Shown in pieces: positions 22,321 through 34,351 of a stretch of 64,000 nucleotides of DNA; the stretch's first letter is position 1, and each line of letters opens with the position of its first letter. The DNA is from Phycomyces nitens (Eukaryota > Mucoromycota > Mucoromycetes > Mucorales > Phycomycetaceae), in assembly GCA_022702545.1 (NCBI GenBank), contig JAHRBC010000007.1:2046001-2110000 (forward strand). Reading direction: 5' to 3'. The notes under the pieces are model-generated. The model was not told where the DNA came from, made no database searches, and saw only the letters and a list, made by a program, of their open reading frames with translations. The position numbers and the translations under genes were made by a program.

Positions 22321-23984
22321 ACAAAATAGATACTGATCCCCAAGTTACATCATGTAGACTTTGTGCTTTATATGATGAGCAAAAGTACTTTTGGAAAGAG
22401 ATTATAAAATGAATGTTGGGTCAGGACGCCTCGTGCCTTTTTCTCTCTTGAAGAAAGAAATCTATGTTTTTTTTTGCTGTAAATATACTTTTAGTCTTTA
22501 ATGGGTATTGCATTGCTGTAGATGATATTTCAATTCATAAAATGTAATGTCCAGAAATTGATTGTCGAAAGGTCGACTTATTAGCCACAATAGTAATCCT
22601 TCTTTTTTTGTTGTTGGAAAAATTCCACCGAGTTGGCCAAGGACAGAGTTTATGATTAACCATGATAGATTTCATGTATTGAATATTTTTTTGATTAACA
22701 TTAATAAACAAGAGAGTCATTTGTTGGATAATAAATATTCAATTCAGATTGTTTTCATTTCTTGATGGCTGCATTCTAGAGCCAATGTTTTGAACGCGTA
22801 AATAAATAAATATAAAATGTTATAATTGCGCAATAATTACATAGCCGATTTAATTATTAATTCTCAGACTGCGTACACAGTTTGTCAAAATTGAACATAT
22901 ATACAAAAGACTCTCACGCCTGTTTCAGTCATGTTTTGATGGTTTGATATATTAGAATATGATATATTGTTCTTATACCTTTTATTTATTTGACTGACCA
23001 TACCAATTGAAATTCATTTTAATTTCATACCTTGTTCATGTCTTGAGAATATCAACTTTTTCCATAGTCTCCTTTGGGATTTACCTATGGTTCTCTCACA
23101 CACACACATACACACACAAGTTGTTTATTTTATCTTAGTCTACTTAGAAGCAGTATTTTACAAGCTATTAACTTGCTACAAGTAGTATGCAATGCTCTTA
23201 ATAATCCTATAGACAAATGGTTCTCAATCTCTCGCTCTGGCAATAAGCATGTGTGATTGACTTTTTGGCGTGACTCGTATTTCTGATTGATGATTCAACT
23301 GTTTCAACAGGCACAAAGTCGGGTGTGGATGAGGGTACACTCGTACAAAAGTCATACAGTACACCATAAAATACTTGCACACACTTTTTTGTTGCGTGGA
23401 AATCTTGTACTTGCCAACATTGACGGTTAGACACGAATATCGATCGATCTCCATAGATACTCAATGCTTCTGGTACTTTACGATAGACGCACAAACTTAT
23501 ATGATGATCTTGTTCTTTCAAAGAAAAGAAAAGAAAAAGTAATTGATATGGTTTCTGTGACAGAGTGCAAAAAAAATTATGAAAGTAGTATAAAGCCTAC
23601 GTTAAACCAATGTAGATTCTCAAATATATATTTTTTTTCAGTTGATCCATACGCTTTATTTCGTTCCGAAAGTTCAACTATTGAAAACTGGATAGCTAGA
23701 GGTTCCATTATTGAGCTTTGGGTTTGTGAACTCCAAGGCCATTCCTATTTTTTTGTATATTAGTCCAAGAATTAATTAACATTATAAGCACCATGGCTAC
23801 AAAAAAGCAATACATATATATATATATATAATTGTCTTTGGTGAAAGAGTGTCTTTTGACTTTATTCTTAATATATACAACCGTTTGATCTAGGAATTTA
23901 CCAGCATAAATTGCAGATGGTTTTAGCCTATGCAATACAAGCAAACCATTTATTCAATATAAAATATACACCTACCTTTACTTT

Positions 23985-24215
23985 ATAAAGCTAGTAATAT
24001 GTTATGCATAGAGACAATAGTCTTAATATACTCTCCAATACCTATCCACTCTTTGGTCAGAGCCACTCTAAACTGTTTTATGGCTTCAGGCTGGGTTGGT
24101 CTTGACGTATATTATTATTTATTTTATTCCAAATGTTCGCAATTGGACTCAAGCAATGACTTTGATGGCTAGTCAAGAATATCTCGAGTTCCTCACATGC
24201 TTTTGACATTTTAGT
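23985..24215 (-). pseudogene. Decayed Tc1/mariner transposase, C-terminal end
   Basis: Read on the minus strand, 24190 down to about 24000 resembles the end of Tc1-type transposases. SHCLSPIANIWNKINNNIR stands where functional elements have the SPDLNPIEN-LW motif, followed by a LTKEW-like and an ESILRLLSLCI-like helix. The catalytic third acid is replaced (Ala in SPIAN) and stops and frame breaks follow. I see no upstream catalytic core or terminal repeats nearby, so this is a fragment. The identification rests on remembered family patterns, not on an alignment. Confidence 0.6.
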
Positions 24216-26699
24216 TTTTCTGTGGTGTAGAAAATAAAAATAAAAAATAAAACATGCATATCAACATGTATTGTAGGCGATTGACAAACTTTCTATTTTA
24301 AAAATAAAAGACAGCAGAAAAGGAAATATTATTGGAGTAGTATGAGACTTTTGGAATGATTGGTTATAGGCATAAAGAATAGGGGTCATCTAAAGTAAGA
24401 TACCACACTTTGTTCAGAGTTCTAGTTTTTTTTCTTTCAATGATAGTATGATACCATTTGGCCATTATGAGCATATAAAATCAGCAATCAAGTTACCCTC
24501 TATCACACACCTGGACCTATCAGATTCTGTTTCTTGCATAAATAACCTATCAAAAAAAAAGATGTGTATTTTACTTGCATAATTTGAACATGATTTTGCA
24601 TGTTCAAATCTTTACGTTTTTTAAATTTCTTCTAGTCTTTTTGACAAACATATCCAACATCGTCAAGTGTCTATAAGATAAAGTGTATATGGCAATTTTT
24701 CTTTTAAAAAATCAATTTAAACTAAAGTTCTGTATGCGTTATAGTCTTTTGAAAGATAGAAAGATAGATAGATAGATAAATGATTTAACCTAGCAGCTGG
24801 TCTTGCCTTTATTAGCGTTAACTAGGACCATTTTGAACACGCCTTTTCTGTCATTCTTTGATGGAAAGTTGAAATATCCATAAAATATTATCAGAATAAA
24901 GGTTCTGTAGGTTTGAATAATAAAATAACCATAACCCAAGCACTTGTTTTCTTTTTTTATTTTGCTTTTAATCATCCTTGCACCAAAACTAATCAATGAT
25001 AGACAATACCATGTGGACCGTTTCCACAAGTTAGTTTTACACTTTTTTTATAGTGTGTAGATTATCTACTTGCCAAAATCCCTATTGGACTGTTTGTTAT
25101 ACTGCATATGGTCCACTTGGGGGTTTTTTCTTCTTCAAAGAAAAGGACTCGATATGATTTCTTTAAAAGAGTGTCAATTTTGAATTTCCAAAATGTACAA
25201 ACATTGCAAATAGATAAATAATGTATAGAAATAGTAAAGCGAAAAAAATAAGTAAAAAACTTGCAGCCAAACAGGTATTTTAAACGCATTACGATATCAA
25301 ATTCCATGTTAATTGTTCCAATGTTTTTATATAATAAATATTTATATTATGGATCGACTAATAACGGATAGAGGTTTTGATGGAATAAACAATGTTTGAT
25401 TATTATTATTATTATTATTATTAAAAACTGTTTGGCAGTTTTTGCAAGCTACTTTATATTGAGATTGTCTATCAACTGTAATTTTTTTTCCTTGAACCCA
25501 GCTTACATATCATTGTGAGCTTGTTAGTTTGAAAAGACAAGAAAAGTAAAAAGTTTAAAGATGATGTGGAAATCTGAAGACCGAGATACATTAGAATTCA
25601 AAAAGTATATTACATTCTTTGATATTCTGGCTGCAAGAGTGTATCAATAATTGATCGCCCATATTATTATTATTTTCAATAATAATAATAATAATGACCG
25701 GACAGGAAATGAATGGCCAATGTACCAATATGTATCCATGTGGCCATGCAGTAACAAAAAGTAGATTTTAATATCTATAAACCTTGATTTTCTACCTTTT
25801 TTTTTTTAATATATATACACATACAGATCTGACATACTCAACATGGCACGATATATTCTCCGGAGATTAATCGGTTTGGTTTTGAGTCTGTAGTCAAAAA
25901 CAAGGTGGAAAGAGAGAGAGAGAGAAACCTATTAAAAGAAATCCCAACAACACTACCCAAGACTTGGAACAGCGTATATTTAGGGGCCCTCTGGAAGGTC
26001 TGTCATTATTCAGGTTCTAAACTACAAGAATACTGTGCAGTTTAACACAAAGTTTAGTAGTATAAACCTGTTATATGCTTGAATCTAGTTTTGGAAAAAT
26101 GACAACTAGACATATCAGCCCGTAAAATCAACGGTTGAACCAGCCGACTAGACTTGCCTGCCAGTAACCATGACTGCACACTAAAATTATATACTTGTGA
26201 TAGGCAATTAGATCAATTTAAAGACCGTTTTTAATGGCCTATATGACCATATGGCAAATGGTAAATAGAAAAGAGCAAGAGGTTGGTTCTTAACATCAAC
26301 CAGGGTTCCCTCAAAATAATATCCAACGGGTCCCCCTCACTCTCACTCTCAGAGAGTCTAATTTTAATTCTTGTAACTGGTCTAAAAGGAAAATCAAAAC
26401 TGCCCACAAAACATTTTGTAATCGTCTAATTTTAGGGTAATTGTACTCTGGAGGCCATTTTATTATATATATTTATATACATGCATATATATTTATATAG
26501 CATTTATACCCTCTGTCTGTGAACACCGATGGATTAGTTGTACCCCACCACCTGAGGTTTGTACCCTTTTCGATTGCAATGGTATCTTGCAGTAATGTAT
26601 TTTTTATATATATAAAAAAAAGCACTATTTAAGGCCAAGAATTTCTAAAAAAAAATAACCAGATATATCAATACTCCCTTTCTCTTTCCATTATCCATC

Positions 26700-27647
26700 A
26701 TGAAGGAAACTCTTAGCGATGCCAACTTTCCCCGCGATGGCGAAGGTCGCGTCTACCACATCGCCGTAAAGACTGGCGAGGTCGCGAACCGTATCCTGAC
26801 TGTCGGTGATCATGTTCGTGCCCGGGCTATTGCAAAGGAACTCGACTCTGAGGAGGAAGCCGGTCACCCTACTTTTATCAAGCAAAGTCAGCGTGGATTC
26901 CTCACCATCACCGGTCGGTACAAGGGAGTGCCAGTGTCAATCATAGCCATTGGTATGGGTAACTGCATGATGGACTTTTTTGTACGCGAGACAAGAGCTG
27001 TGACTGTTGGACCTATTGCTATCATCCGGTTTGGATCATGCGGCAGTCTGAACAAGGATGCTCCTCCAGGTGCCATTGTTGTTCCCAGAGCCGGTTACTG
27101 CATCCGTCGCAACATTGACTACTTTTGCGATGAGCCTCTTGACCCAAAGTCCAAGGAGTCTCCTTATCTGATCTCGGGAGTATTTGCTGCTGACAAGCAA
27201 ATGACAGACTTGCTGGCAAGTACAATGAAGGAGGCCATTGACCCTCTGGTTGAGGATGGAGCCAGTGTTGGCCCTGTGGTGGTTGGAGGTTTGAATGCAG
27301 ATGGATGTTCGTTCTATTCTGCCCAGGGACGCATTGATCCTACCTTTTGGGATGATAATGAAAATGTCATTGCGGATGCTCAGGCCAAGCACCCCGATAC
27401 CGATTCTCTTGAGATGGAGACCTCAATGTTGTTCCACTTGGCTGCCTGTGCACGCAACCCAGAAAGCCCTATTCGTGCAGCGGGATGTATGCAAGTATTC
27501 GCTGACAGAGTGAATAACGGATTCATCCAGCCCGAGGTAGTGACGCTCTTGGAGCCTGTGGTTGGAAAGGCTGTCCTGGAGGCCTTGATCCAGGTTGATT
27601 TGGAGCCAGTTGCCGAGCAGGGCACAGTTTGGGAGCGTAAAGAGTAA
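26700..27647 (+). CDS. Uridine phosphorylase-family enzyme (PNP_UDP_1)
   Basis: This is predicted to split a nucleoside with phosphate into base and ribose-1-phosphate (pyrimidine salvage), in the cytosol. Single exon, 315 residues. Family motifs: DHVRARAIAKEL, IAIGMGNCMMDFFVRE for phosphate binding, IRFGSCGSL, and VVPRAGYCIRR. The ribose-binding SLEMETSMLF has the Glu-Met-Glu seen in all members, and FADRVNNGF lies near the C-terminus. Substrate choice between uridine and purine nucleosides is inference; the FGSCGSL and length favour fungal uridine phosphorylases. The gene has no introns, unlike most of its neighbours, and has richer GC in third positions (many TCC, GTC, GCC), which suggests high expression or recent intron loss. 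Confidence 0.9.
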   Translation: MKETLSDANFPRDGEGRVYHIAVKTGEVANRILTVGDHVRARAIAKELDSEEEAGHPTFIKQSQRGFLTITGRYKGVPVSIIAIGMGNCMMDFFVRETRAVTVGPIAIIRFGSCGSLNKDAPPGAIVVPRAGYCIRRNIDYFCDEPLDPKSKESPYLISGVFAADKQMTDLLASTMKEAIDPLVEDGASVGPVVVGGLNADGCSFYSAQGRIDPTFWDDNENVIADAQAKHPDTDSLEMETSMLFHLAACARNPESPIRAAGCMQVFADRVNNGFIQPEVVTLLEPVVGKAVLEALIQVDLEPVAEQGTVWERKE

Positions 27648-28125
27648 TGCTAATGCATGATGTACAAAATATATATATTGGCACACAGACGAGGGAGGAG
27701 AATGAATCCTGAATCCTGAATCCTTGTCACATATGACGTAGACAAAATATCTTTTTTGAAATATATTATTTATTTACATATTGTTACGAGTGCCTTGGAT
27801 AAGCAAAATAAATAAATAAATAAAAACAAGATATCTATAAGCACATTATGTAAAATATACATGATTGATAAACATTGTATGTATATATATAATTATCATG
27901 TTTTACCCAGGGAATCACCAAGTTTTTAAATATAATAAAAGAAGAAGAAGAATGGAAATGAAAAAAAAAACCAAGTCCTACCGACCACCCCTCCCAAAAG
28001 TCTTTATACACTATATTTTTTAATTTTTATAATAATAATAATTTATAATATTTTTATAATATTTTATTTTTCCACCAACCGTATTACCCTTTCCCTCCCC
28101 CCTCTCCTCTTTGACTTACTTGATT
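27648..28125. other. Spacer between uridine phosphorylase and NDUFA9 genes
   Basis: It starts with a GAATCCT heptamer repeated three times (about 27700-27722). The rest is AT-rich with AATAAATAAATAAATA and GAAGAAGAAGAA runs and TTTTTATAATATTTTTATAATA. No gene is seen. Confidence 0.5.
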
Positions 28126-30082
28126 ATGCTTGTCAATGCTGCATTGAAACGTAACAATAATCCATATTTTAATATAAATTGATGAATCCCAAAAAAAATT
28201 ATATATATATATTTACCTACTCATTCTTATAGAGGCTAGCCGTGGCCCAATGGCTAGCAAGATGGCCCCTATCCAATCGGTAACTAATCAGTGTTTATAA
28301 ATGTGACAAGGCGTGAATGTCAATATGTTAATATATGCATCTCAAAAGCGCGCTTTCCACGACTTGACCCTGAGAAAGAAGACTGGAAAACCCTTGATTG
28401 GCTATGGTCGCGGTGGTCGGTGAGTTTTTTTTTAAGATATATATTTATCTAGTGCTTTAAGCAATCGTCGACAGACAGCATAATAATGATAATAATAATA
28501 ATAAACAATATATAAAATCACTTTAGCTCTTCTACCAACGGCCAGGTCGCCACTGTCTTTGGCTGCACTGGTTTCCTCGGTCGTTATGTCGTGAGCAAGC
28601 TTGGTGAGTAAAAAAAAAAGGGCAAGCCATTTGATGAATACTGACAATACTGACAATCCCTTGCAAACTATCTACAGCCAAGCAGGGTACTCAGGTCGTT
28701 GTCGCCAACCGTGATCCCGATGAGTCTAGACATCTCAAGGTCACTGGTGATCTTGGTCAGATTATTCCCTTGGTAAACAAAACATATTTTGGATCCAATT
28801 GCATCATCATCTAACTTGGCTTTTTTTATTTTTGGTAATCCAGGACTTTAGCTTGAAGAACAAGGACCAGATCTTGGAGTGCGTCCGTCACTCTGACATT
28901 GTTTACAACTTGATCGGCCGTGACTATGAAACAAAGCAAGTATTTTTTGTATATCTTGGGGGGTTAAAGGCTGTTTATTAACCATTGGTATAGAAACTAC
29001 TCTTTTGAAGACGTCCATGTCAATGGTCCCCGTCTGCTGGCCGAGGCATGTGCCGAAGCTGGTGTCGCTCGCTTTGTCCAGGTCTCTGCTCTCAATGCAT
29101 CCGAGGACTCTCCCTCAAAGTTCTTGCGCACCAAGGTAGGTTTGACAAGAGAGCCCATTAAAAATAAAAAAATAAAAAACAACCTAACTGTTTGTCTTAG
29201 GCCCTCGGTGAAAAGGCCGTTCGTGAAGTTATTCCTGACGCCACAATTGTTCGTCCTTCGATTATGTGGGGCCACGAAGACCGTTTCCTCAACAGAATTG
29301 GTGGTAAGACATTAAAAGATGTTGTTGATGTTGTTGTTGTGGGTCGATAAAATGGTATTGATTATATATTTTTTGGGGTTGATTTCAGATGCTGATGGTT
29401 GGCAATACTGGGTCAATGACAGCCAGACCAAGATCTTGCCTGTTGCTGTAAGTCCAAGGCTCTTGATAAATATGAATAGAAGTATTTGATACGAGCATGT
29501 AAAACCATTAGGTCCTCGATGTCGCCCAGGCCCTGTCTGTCTTGTTGAATGCCGAATCCAGCATGGGCAAGACCTATGAACTTTATGGGTAATTTTATCC
29601 AAGATATTCTTGGTCCAACAAAAATTTATTTATTTTGGGGTTTATATATATATATAGTGCCAAGCAATATACCTTTGAAGATGTGTTCAAGTTGGCTCGT
29701 GAGATCTCCATGAAGCCTCTGCCCACCTACAACGTGCCTACCCCTGTGGCCAAGTTGGCTGCCTCTGTCCTTGACAAGCTCCCTTACAACCAAATGATCA
29801 GCCCTGATTTGATCCAGAGAGTGAGTTTTTTCTTTCTTCTTCAGGAAAGCTGGATTTTTTTGGCTCATGTTTTTTATTATTCTTTGGGAATCTTAGATGA
29901 CCATGGACGATAAGCCCACTCCTGGAGCATTGACCTTTGCTGATCTCTACATGGAACCCACTCTCTTGGAGAACGTTGCTATCCAATACCTCAGACGTTT
30001 CCGTAGCAACGCTGTGTTTGATTTGCCCTTTGAAAAGGGAGATGGTCAGGTCCAAAAGGGTGTCTACCACATCATCGACTAG
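28126..30082 (+). CDS. NUO40: Complex I 40-kDa subunit (NDUFA9 / NUO40), atypical short-chain dehydrogenase fold
   Basis: This is an accessory subunit of mitochondrial NADH dehydrogenase that binds NADPH in the matrix arm. Best model starts at 28126: MLVNAALK, then a 28151-28232 intron, then ASRGPMASKMAPIQS, then a 28280 intron, then RAFHDLTLRKKTGKPLIG. This gives an Arg/Ser/Ala-rich presequence. A shorter start at 28250 is possible. The NAD(P)-binding fingerprint is VATVFGCTGFLGRYVVSKL, followed by QGTQVVVANRD. Later exons read YNLIGRDYETK, NYSFEDVHVNGPRLLAEACA, then RFVQVSALNASEDSPSKF and VRPSIMWGHEDRFL. It ends GDGQVQKGVYHIID. About a dozen short exons; the first-exon structure is the least certain part. 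Confidence 0.88.
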
Positions 30083-30231
30083 AAGAAACATATACAAAAT
30101 ATATATATATAAATTGGCTTTTGGTCCTGATTGTAACAAGAGCTGGTTTATTTACAAGAGAGAAGATGTGGGATATTTAAAAGAGATATAAAGAATATTG
30201 TGTACAATTTACATGAAAGTGTCTAAATAAT

Positions 30232-30615
30232 TTAAATGCAGTTGGAAGACCAGCTTAGGATGCACGAAGGAGATTCTGGGGCTGGGTAATAGTTTGTTGA
30301 CCAGCAAGAGTCTATCCGCAACTCGTCTTCTTCTTCATCGTCGAGTGGAATAAAAAAGGCGGGCCCGGATCGTTTGTAGAACGGGATCTGGGCGAATTGG
30401 TCATTGTCTTTTGGAGAGGGTGGCATGTCTTCTTCGTCCTCTTCCTCCTCGGTGTCTTTGATTAGAGTATCATTGACGTCTAGATGCCATTCATGTGGTG
30501 GTGTAAGGGTAAGGGCAGTGATTGTATTGCGGACCAAGACAAATGTCAATAGGCTACTGTGTGGACTATCGAGCTTTGAATATGACAGACGCGTTAGGGT
30601 AAAGAGAGATGGCAT
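30232..30615 (-). CDS. Hypothetical acidic protein
   Basis: A 127-codon intronless ATG frame. The N-terminus is MPSLFTLTRLSYSKLDSP, then a more hydrophobic stretch (LLTFVLVRNTITALTL) and two acidic clusters (KDTEEEEDEEDMPPSPKD and PLDDEEEDELRID). It ends ESPSCILSWSSNCI. The composition is protein-like and the acidic runs are codon-diverse. I recognise no family. It is convergent with the NDUFA9 gene and lies downstream of the A20/AN1 gene on the same strand. Confidence 0.45.
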   Translation of the reverse strand: MPSLFTLTRLSYSKLDSPHSSLLTFVLVRNTITALTLTPPHEWHLDVNDTLIKDTEEEEDEEDMPPSPKDNDQFAQIPFYKRSGPAFFIPLDDEEEDELRIDSCWSTNYYPAPESPSCILSWSSNCI

Positions 30616-30963
30616 ATAGAGAGAGGTTTTGGTTGGAATAAAAGGGATGGAATGAATAGAATAGAATTGAATTTATACAAGAAAGAAAAAAATACCTTGA
30701 TATTATATGGGGTAATTTTTCATTGGTCAGTAAGTTTTGTCAGCTTCTTGCTATTGTATTGCTGTATAAATTGTTTTCTTATTTTCAAGTCATTTTTTTT
30801 TCTTTTTCTTTTCTGGCTGTCTGGTGATTCGTCTAATTCTGTCGTGTCACCCCCTCTAAACACGTGAATAATGAGGCCCTGGTTGGGATGGACGAGCCGA
30901 GGGTGGGCTGCTGAACAAGGAAATCCATGAGTATATTTTAGATTGAGAAAGACTCCGATCTAT

Positions 30964-31223
30964 TTACACCTCTTCACCTTTGACCTCGTCTATCAAGCTG
31001 ATTAGGTAATCGAAGTATACGGGACGATTGAGGCAAGTAGCTTTGGTGGCCAAGACTCCAGTAATTCTGAATTGTCTGGTAACAAAAATCACAAGAGATA
31101 CAGAGAGAAAAAGAAGGGGGAGGGGCCATGTTAATGTCATACAATACGAAAAAGAGGGACTCGAGCCTTATTGTAACAGAAAACAAGTGGCCTCGAGAGG
31201 TTTGTTCTTTACAATTTGTTCAT
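30964..31223 (-). CDS. Candidate small two-exon gene, 3' part
   Basis: The minus-strand exon 30964-31075 encodes QFRITGVLATKATCLNRP then VYFDYLISLIDEVKGEEV and a stop, a highly protein-like stretch. It is preceded by a TTACCAG acceptor. Upstream, 31213-31223 begins ATGAACAAATT followed by GTAAAG, and splicing would give MNKLQFRITGVLATK. The frame stays open 5' of that ATG (AALDQISKYPKRQEK), so the true start may lie further upstream. I do not recognise the family. The exact model is uncertain and an RNA read is the needed evidence. Confidence 0.35.
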
Positions 31224-31647
31224 TTTCTCTTGTCTTTTTGGATATTTGGATATTTGGTCCAAAGCAGCCTTTTTTGTTGTTGTTGACAAAGGGCCGATGC
31301 CGAATGGCAGAGTTTATATCAAGGCATTGATCAGCCATTGTATTTTATATTGTGATATCGATGCATTTTGTGGGGTATCTTCTCTCATAAAGGATTTGTA
31401 CTTTTGGTAACAGATACAATGAAACTAGTGATATCAAACCTGATTCATGATGGAGTACGAGACATATGCTAAACTATAATATCACAGTAGCCACACTACT
31501 TGCTTACTGACGATGATGATGACGATGATGATCAGTTCAATACAATTAATCAGTTGAATCCAACACATTCTCATAAGAAGAAGAAGAAAAGAAAGCATTT
31601 ATAATTCCAAAAATGGTCATGATAGATGGTGTGTATTTGTATATTTC

Positions 31648-31908
31648 TTAAAGACTATCAAGACGCTGGAAGGACCTTCCACCACGCGGCCTGTCATTGA
31701 GTTTTGGGTTGTTCTTGGCAAGAATTCCTATGAAAATGTTAGTCATGCTTAAAGAAGACGGTCCAAAAGTTACCCTTGTCCATGGAGGCATGATCAAAGT
31801 CACAGTTGTGCTTATCCGGGAACCGATGAGAGTCGCAAAACACATACTCGCAGCGACACTTGTTGCTCAGCTGTTTAGCCAAAGGAATCTAATGCGTAGT
31901 GTTGATAA

Positions 31909-31941
<33 letters not shown>

Positions 31942-32522
31942 TACTAGTATTGATATGCATAGCTTTTTAAGCATGTATGCACGCACACAGACACAACAAT
32001 TGAGTGTTTCTTTTTCTTTCTTTCTTTCTTTTTTTTTATAATCAAGAATGAATCTCTTTACGATTCCTTTTATATACATAATAATAATAATAATAATAAT
32101 AGATAATAATAATGTATAGTGAATTTATTTACCTTGAGGCGACAAATAAAGCAGCGTCCCTTTGTCTTTTGGACTGGACTGATTTCTTTTTCCTTTTCTT
32201 CCTCTCCTTCTTCTTTGGCTTTGACCGGCTTATCGATCGGTTCTGCTTCCTTTTCTTTTTTAGCTGGCAGTTGAATAACTTCCGATGATCCCAAAAGAGC
32301 ATTCATCTCTGTAGCATTAGGCAATTCTACTTGGCCTATCATTTATAGATTCAAATAACAATAATCAGTTGATGTTGCAATCTGGTGATTCTGACCTTGC
32401 TTATTTTGTGCTTCTTGTTCTTTAAAGCATTTTGAGCACATTTGATTATAAATCTTGCTTCCATAGAAGCCACAACCAGCTGTGCATGGTGTGGGGCCAT
32501 TGAGAGCATTATTATCTTCCAT
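31648..32522 (-). CDS. A20/AN1-type zinc-finger protein (stress-associated/ZFAND-like)
   Basis: These proteins bind ubiquitin chains (A20 finger) and act in stress responses and proteasome function. Four minus exons: 32396-32522, 32133-32335, 31774-31888 and 31648-31727. The A20 finger near residue 14 reads CTAGCGFYGSKIYNQMCSKC. The middle is a Lys/Glu-rich acidic linker. The AN1 finger starts CFICRL, crosses an intron, and continues CRCEYVFCDSHRFPDKHNC, with the Cys and His spacing of AN1. The C-terminus after AN1 is ILAKNNPKLNDRPRGGRSFQ and then RLDSL. All junctions are canonical GT-AG except donor GTCAGA. Length is about 174 residues, the usual family size. Confidence 0.93.
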
Positions 32523-34087
32523 TCTTGATTATATTGTTAATGTTGTGGTTGTGTGTATGTGTGTATATGTTTTTTTCTTTTTTGGGGGGGCTGTTGCTGT
32601 GAGTAAGAGAAGAGAAATGGCAACTATAAATGTTATGAATGTATATGTGTGTAAAAGAATGAGTTGCAAGAAAAGAAAGAAGCGAAAGAGAGAAAGATAG
32701 CTAACCATTTGCGATTCCATACGCTTTTCTAAAATGTCTTGACTGCTTTTACCGTACAACGTCTGCAGGGAGTGGTATACTATCAAAAATAGCTTACAAG
32801 ATATCCTCTTTTCTTTTTGGCATCTCTACAAAAGAAGCCTATTTGAACAGTTATACCTTTGGATTATACAAAAAAACAAGATTCGACTGTGTGTGTGTGT
32901 GTGTGTGTTTTGTGATATTTAATGGCGTAGTCAAATACACCACATACCACACAGTGTAAAATAGAACAAAAAATAGAAATCCAAACTCCACTCCAGATCC
33001 GGTGCATTTGCTTATAAACAAGCATTTTCATACGCTTTATAATCACAACAATACTGATGAGATTGGTCCTTTTGGGCGCCATTGATTGTTGACTTGAAAA
33101 AAAAAATGGAAAGAATAATAATAATAATCATAATTACAATTACAATCATAATAACAACAACAAGAATAAAGCTGCATTATTTATACAACCTATGACGTGT
33201 TTACGACAATACTGTCTGCTGAAATTGGTACTAACGAGACAGCAGTGCTTGATTAATTATTAAAATTTAAACATAAAAAATGATTATATTTTATATTTTA
33301 TATTTAGATTAAAATAGTACAGCAATCATGTATCATCATTTAATATTAATTTATGAACAGTATAATGTTTAGAGAATTTAGATGTTTAAAAAATATTATT
33401 ATTATTATTGTAATTTGAAGAATATGAAATTTACATTTTAGAATCTAAAATTCTATTCCACAATCCTTTTTTTTTTTTTCTTTTTTTTTTATAGAATCCA
33501 TGATTAAATACATCCGGATTTCAAATTAAAAAAAAAAAAAAAACAATATTTTTTTTAATATTCTCCTTTAAAAACATTTCAGTCGGAGATTTATCCAGAT
33601 ATGCTCGAGTAAGAATAACAATTCTGGGTTGGAATTAATCCAAGAGGAGTCGTAATGCGGTATATTTTTTTGCGTAAATTTAACGCAATATTTATTACTA
33701 ATCTTTTTGCATTCATTGGGATTATATATGTATAATAGATTCAAATCCAAAAGTACAAATCGATTATTGATTGTAAAAAAAAAAGTTGAAGAGGTTTGGT
33801 GAATTCAATATACCCAATTTTAATCTTGTTTGCCACTATTGTGATGTCTATTAAAACTAATCTAATAGAGGAATTTATAAACTAGCTAACCATGCTCATT
33901 TAATCTTTTTATTTTATTAGGGACACATTTACCCAAAAGAGTTTAATAAAGATGCTAGAATGTATAAAAGAATTGCATACTCTTGGTCAAATAGTATATA
34001 TATATAAATATATATATATAAATGTGTGTGTGTGTGATGGTCATGGCTTGGTATGATGAGTCCAATGATTGCACCAATCTTTATTTG
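32523..34087. other. Spacer with possible minor exons, no firm gene
   Basis: It has TG repeats (32889-32907), T-rich sequence and AT-rich DNA to 34087. A short run on the minus strand near 32700-32770 (LYGKSSQDILEKRMESQM) and another at 33029-33082 (MAPKRTNLISIVVI) look weakly coding but could not be joined with consistent splice signals. No confident gene. Confidence 0.4.
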
Positions 34088-34351
34088 TCATGGATTGTCA
34101 TCTACATATATACAACCTAGGTGTAACCAAAGAGTTGTCTGATTTGTGTATGAGGTATTTGTTAAGGGTAATGATGGATTTACAGTTGGACCTTTTTCAT
34201 ATATATATTTATATAAAGATTTAAGGATCTGATTGGTAGGAGTCAAGATGAAGTAGGATTGGTGAATGGCTGGCAAGAAAGCACGCCACAACTGATAAAG
34301 GTGATTTTTGGGTTGCAAAAAATAAAATATACAAATTGGTTCATTCGCCAT
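34088..34351 (-). CDS. Hypothetical small ORF
   Basis: From the ATG at 34351 an 87-codon frame reads MANEPICIFYFLQPKNHLYQ then LWRAFLPAIHQSYFILTPTN, ending TTLWLHLGCIYVDDNP. The composition is protein-like in the first half. No family is recognised and no intron is needed. It may equally be chance in AT-rich DNA. Confidence 0.3.
   Translation of the reverse strand: MANEPICIFYFLQPKNHLYQLWRAFLPAIHQSYFILTPTNQILKSLYKYIYEKGPTVNPSLPLTNTSYTNQTTLWLHLGCIYVDDNP

Larger units (their letters stand above)
21660..26699. other. Five-kilobase gene-poor, AT-rich region
   Basis: No convincing gene spans this region. It holds CA repeats near 23095-23118, ATT/AAT triplet runs (near 25400 and 25665-25695), a GATA run (24764-24778), an AGAGAGAG run near 25912-25926, and a decayed Tc1 transposase end near 24000-24215, all consistent with transposon decay. 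Short frames at 22099-22320, 22562-22765 and 23464-23763 look partly coding but match nothing I know. Confidence 0.6.

Noticed and set aside
32700..33082. Possible small membrane-protein gene upstream of the A20/AN1 gene
   Set aside because: Two short protein-like pieces exist, but no set of splice sites joins them in frame.
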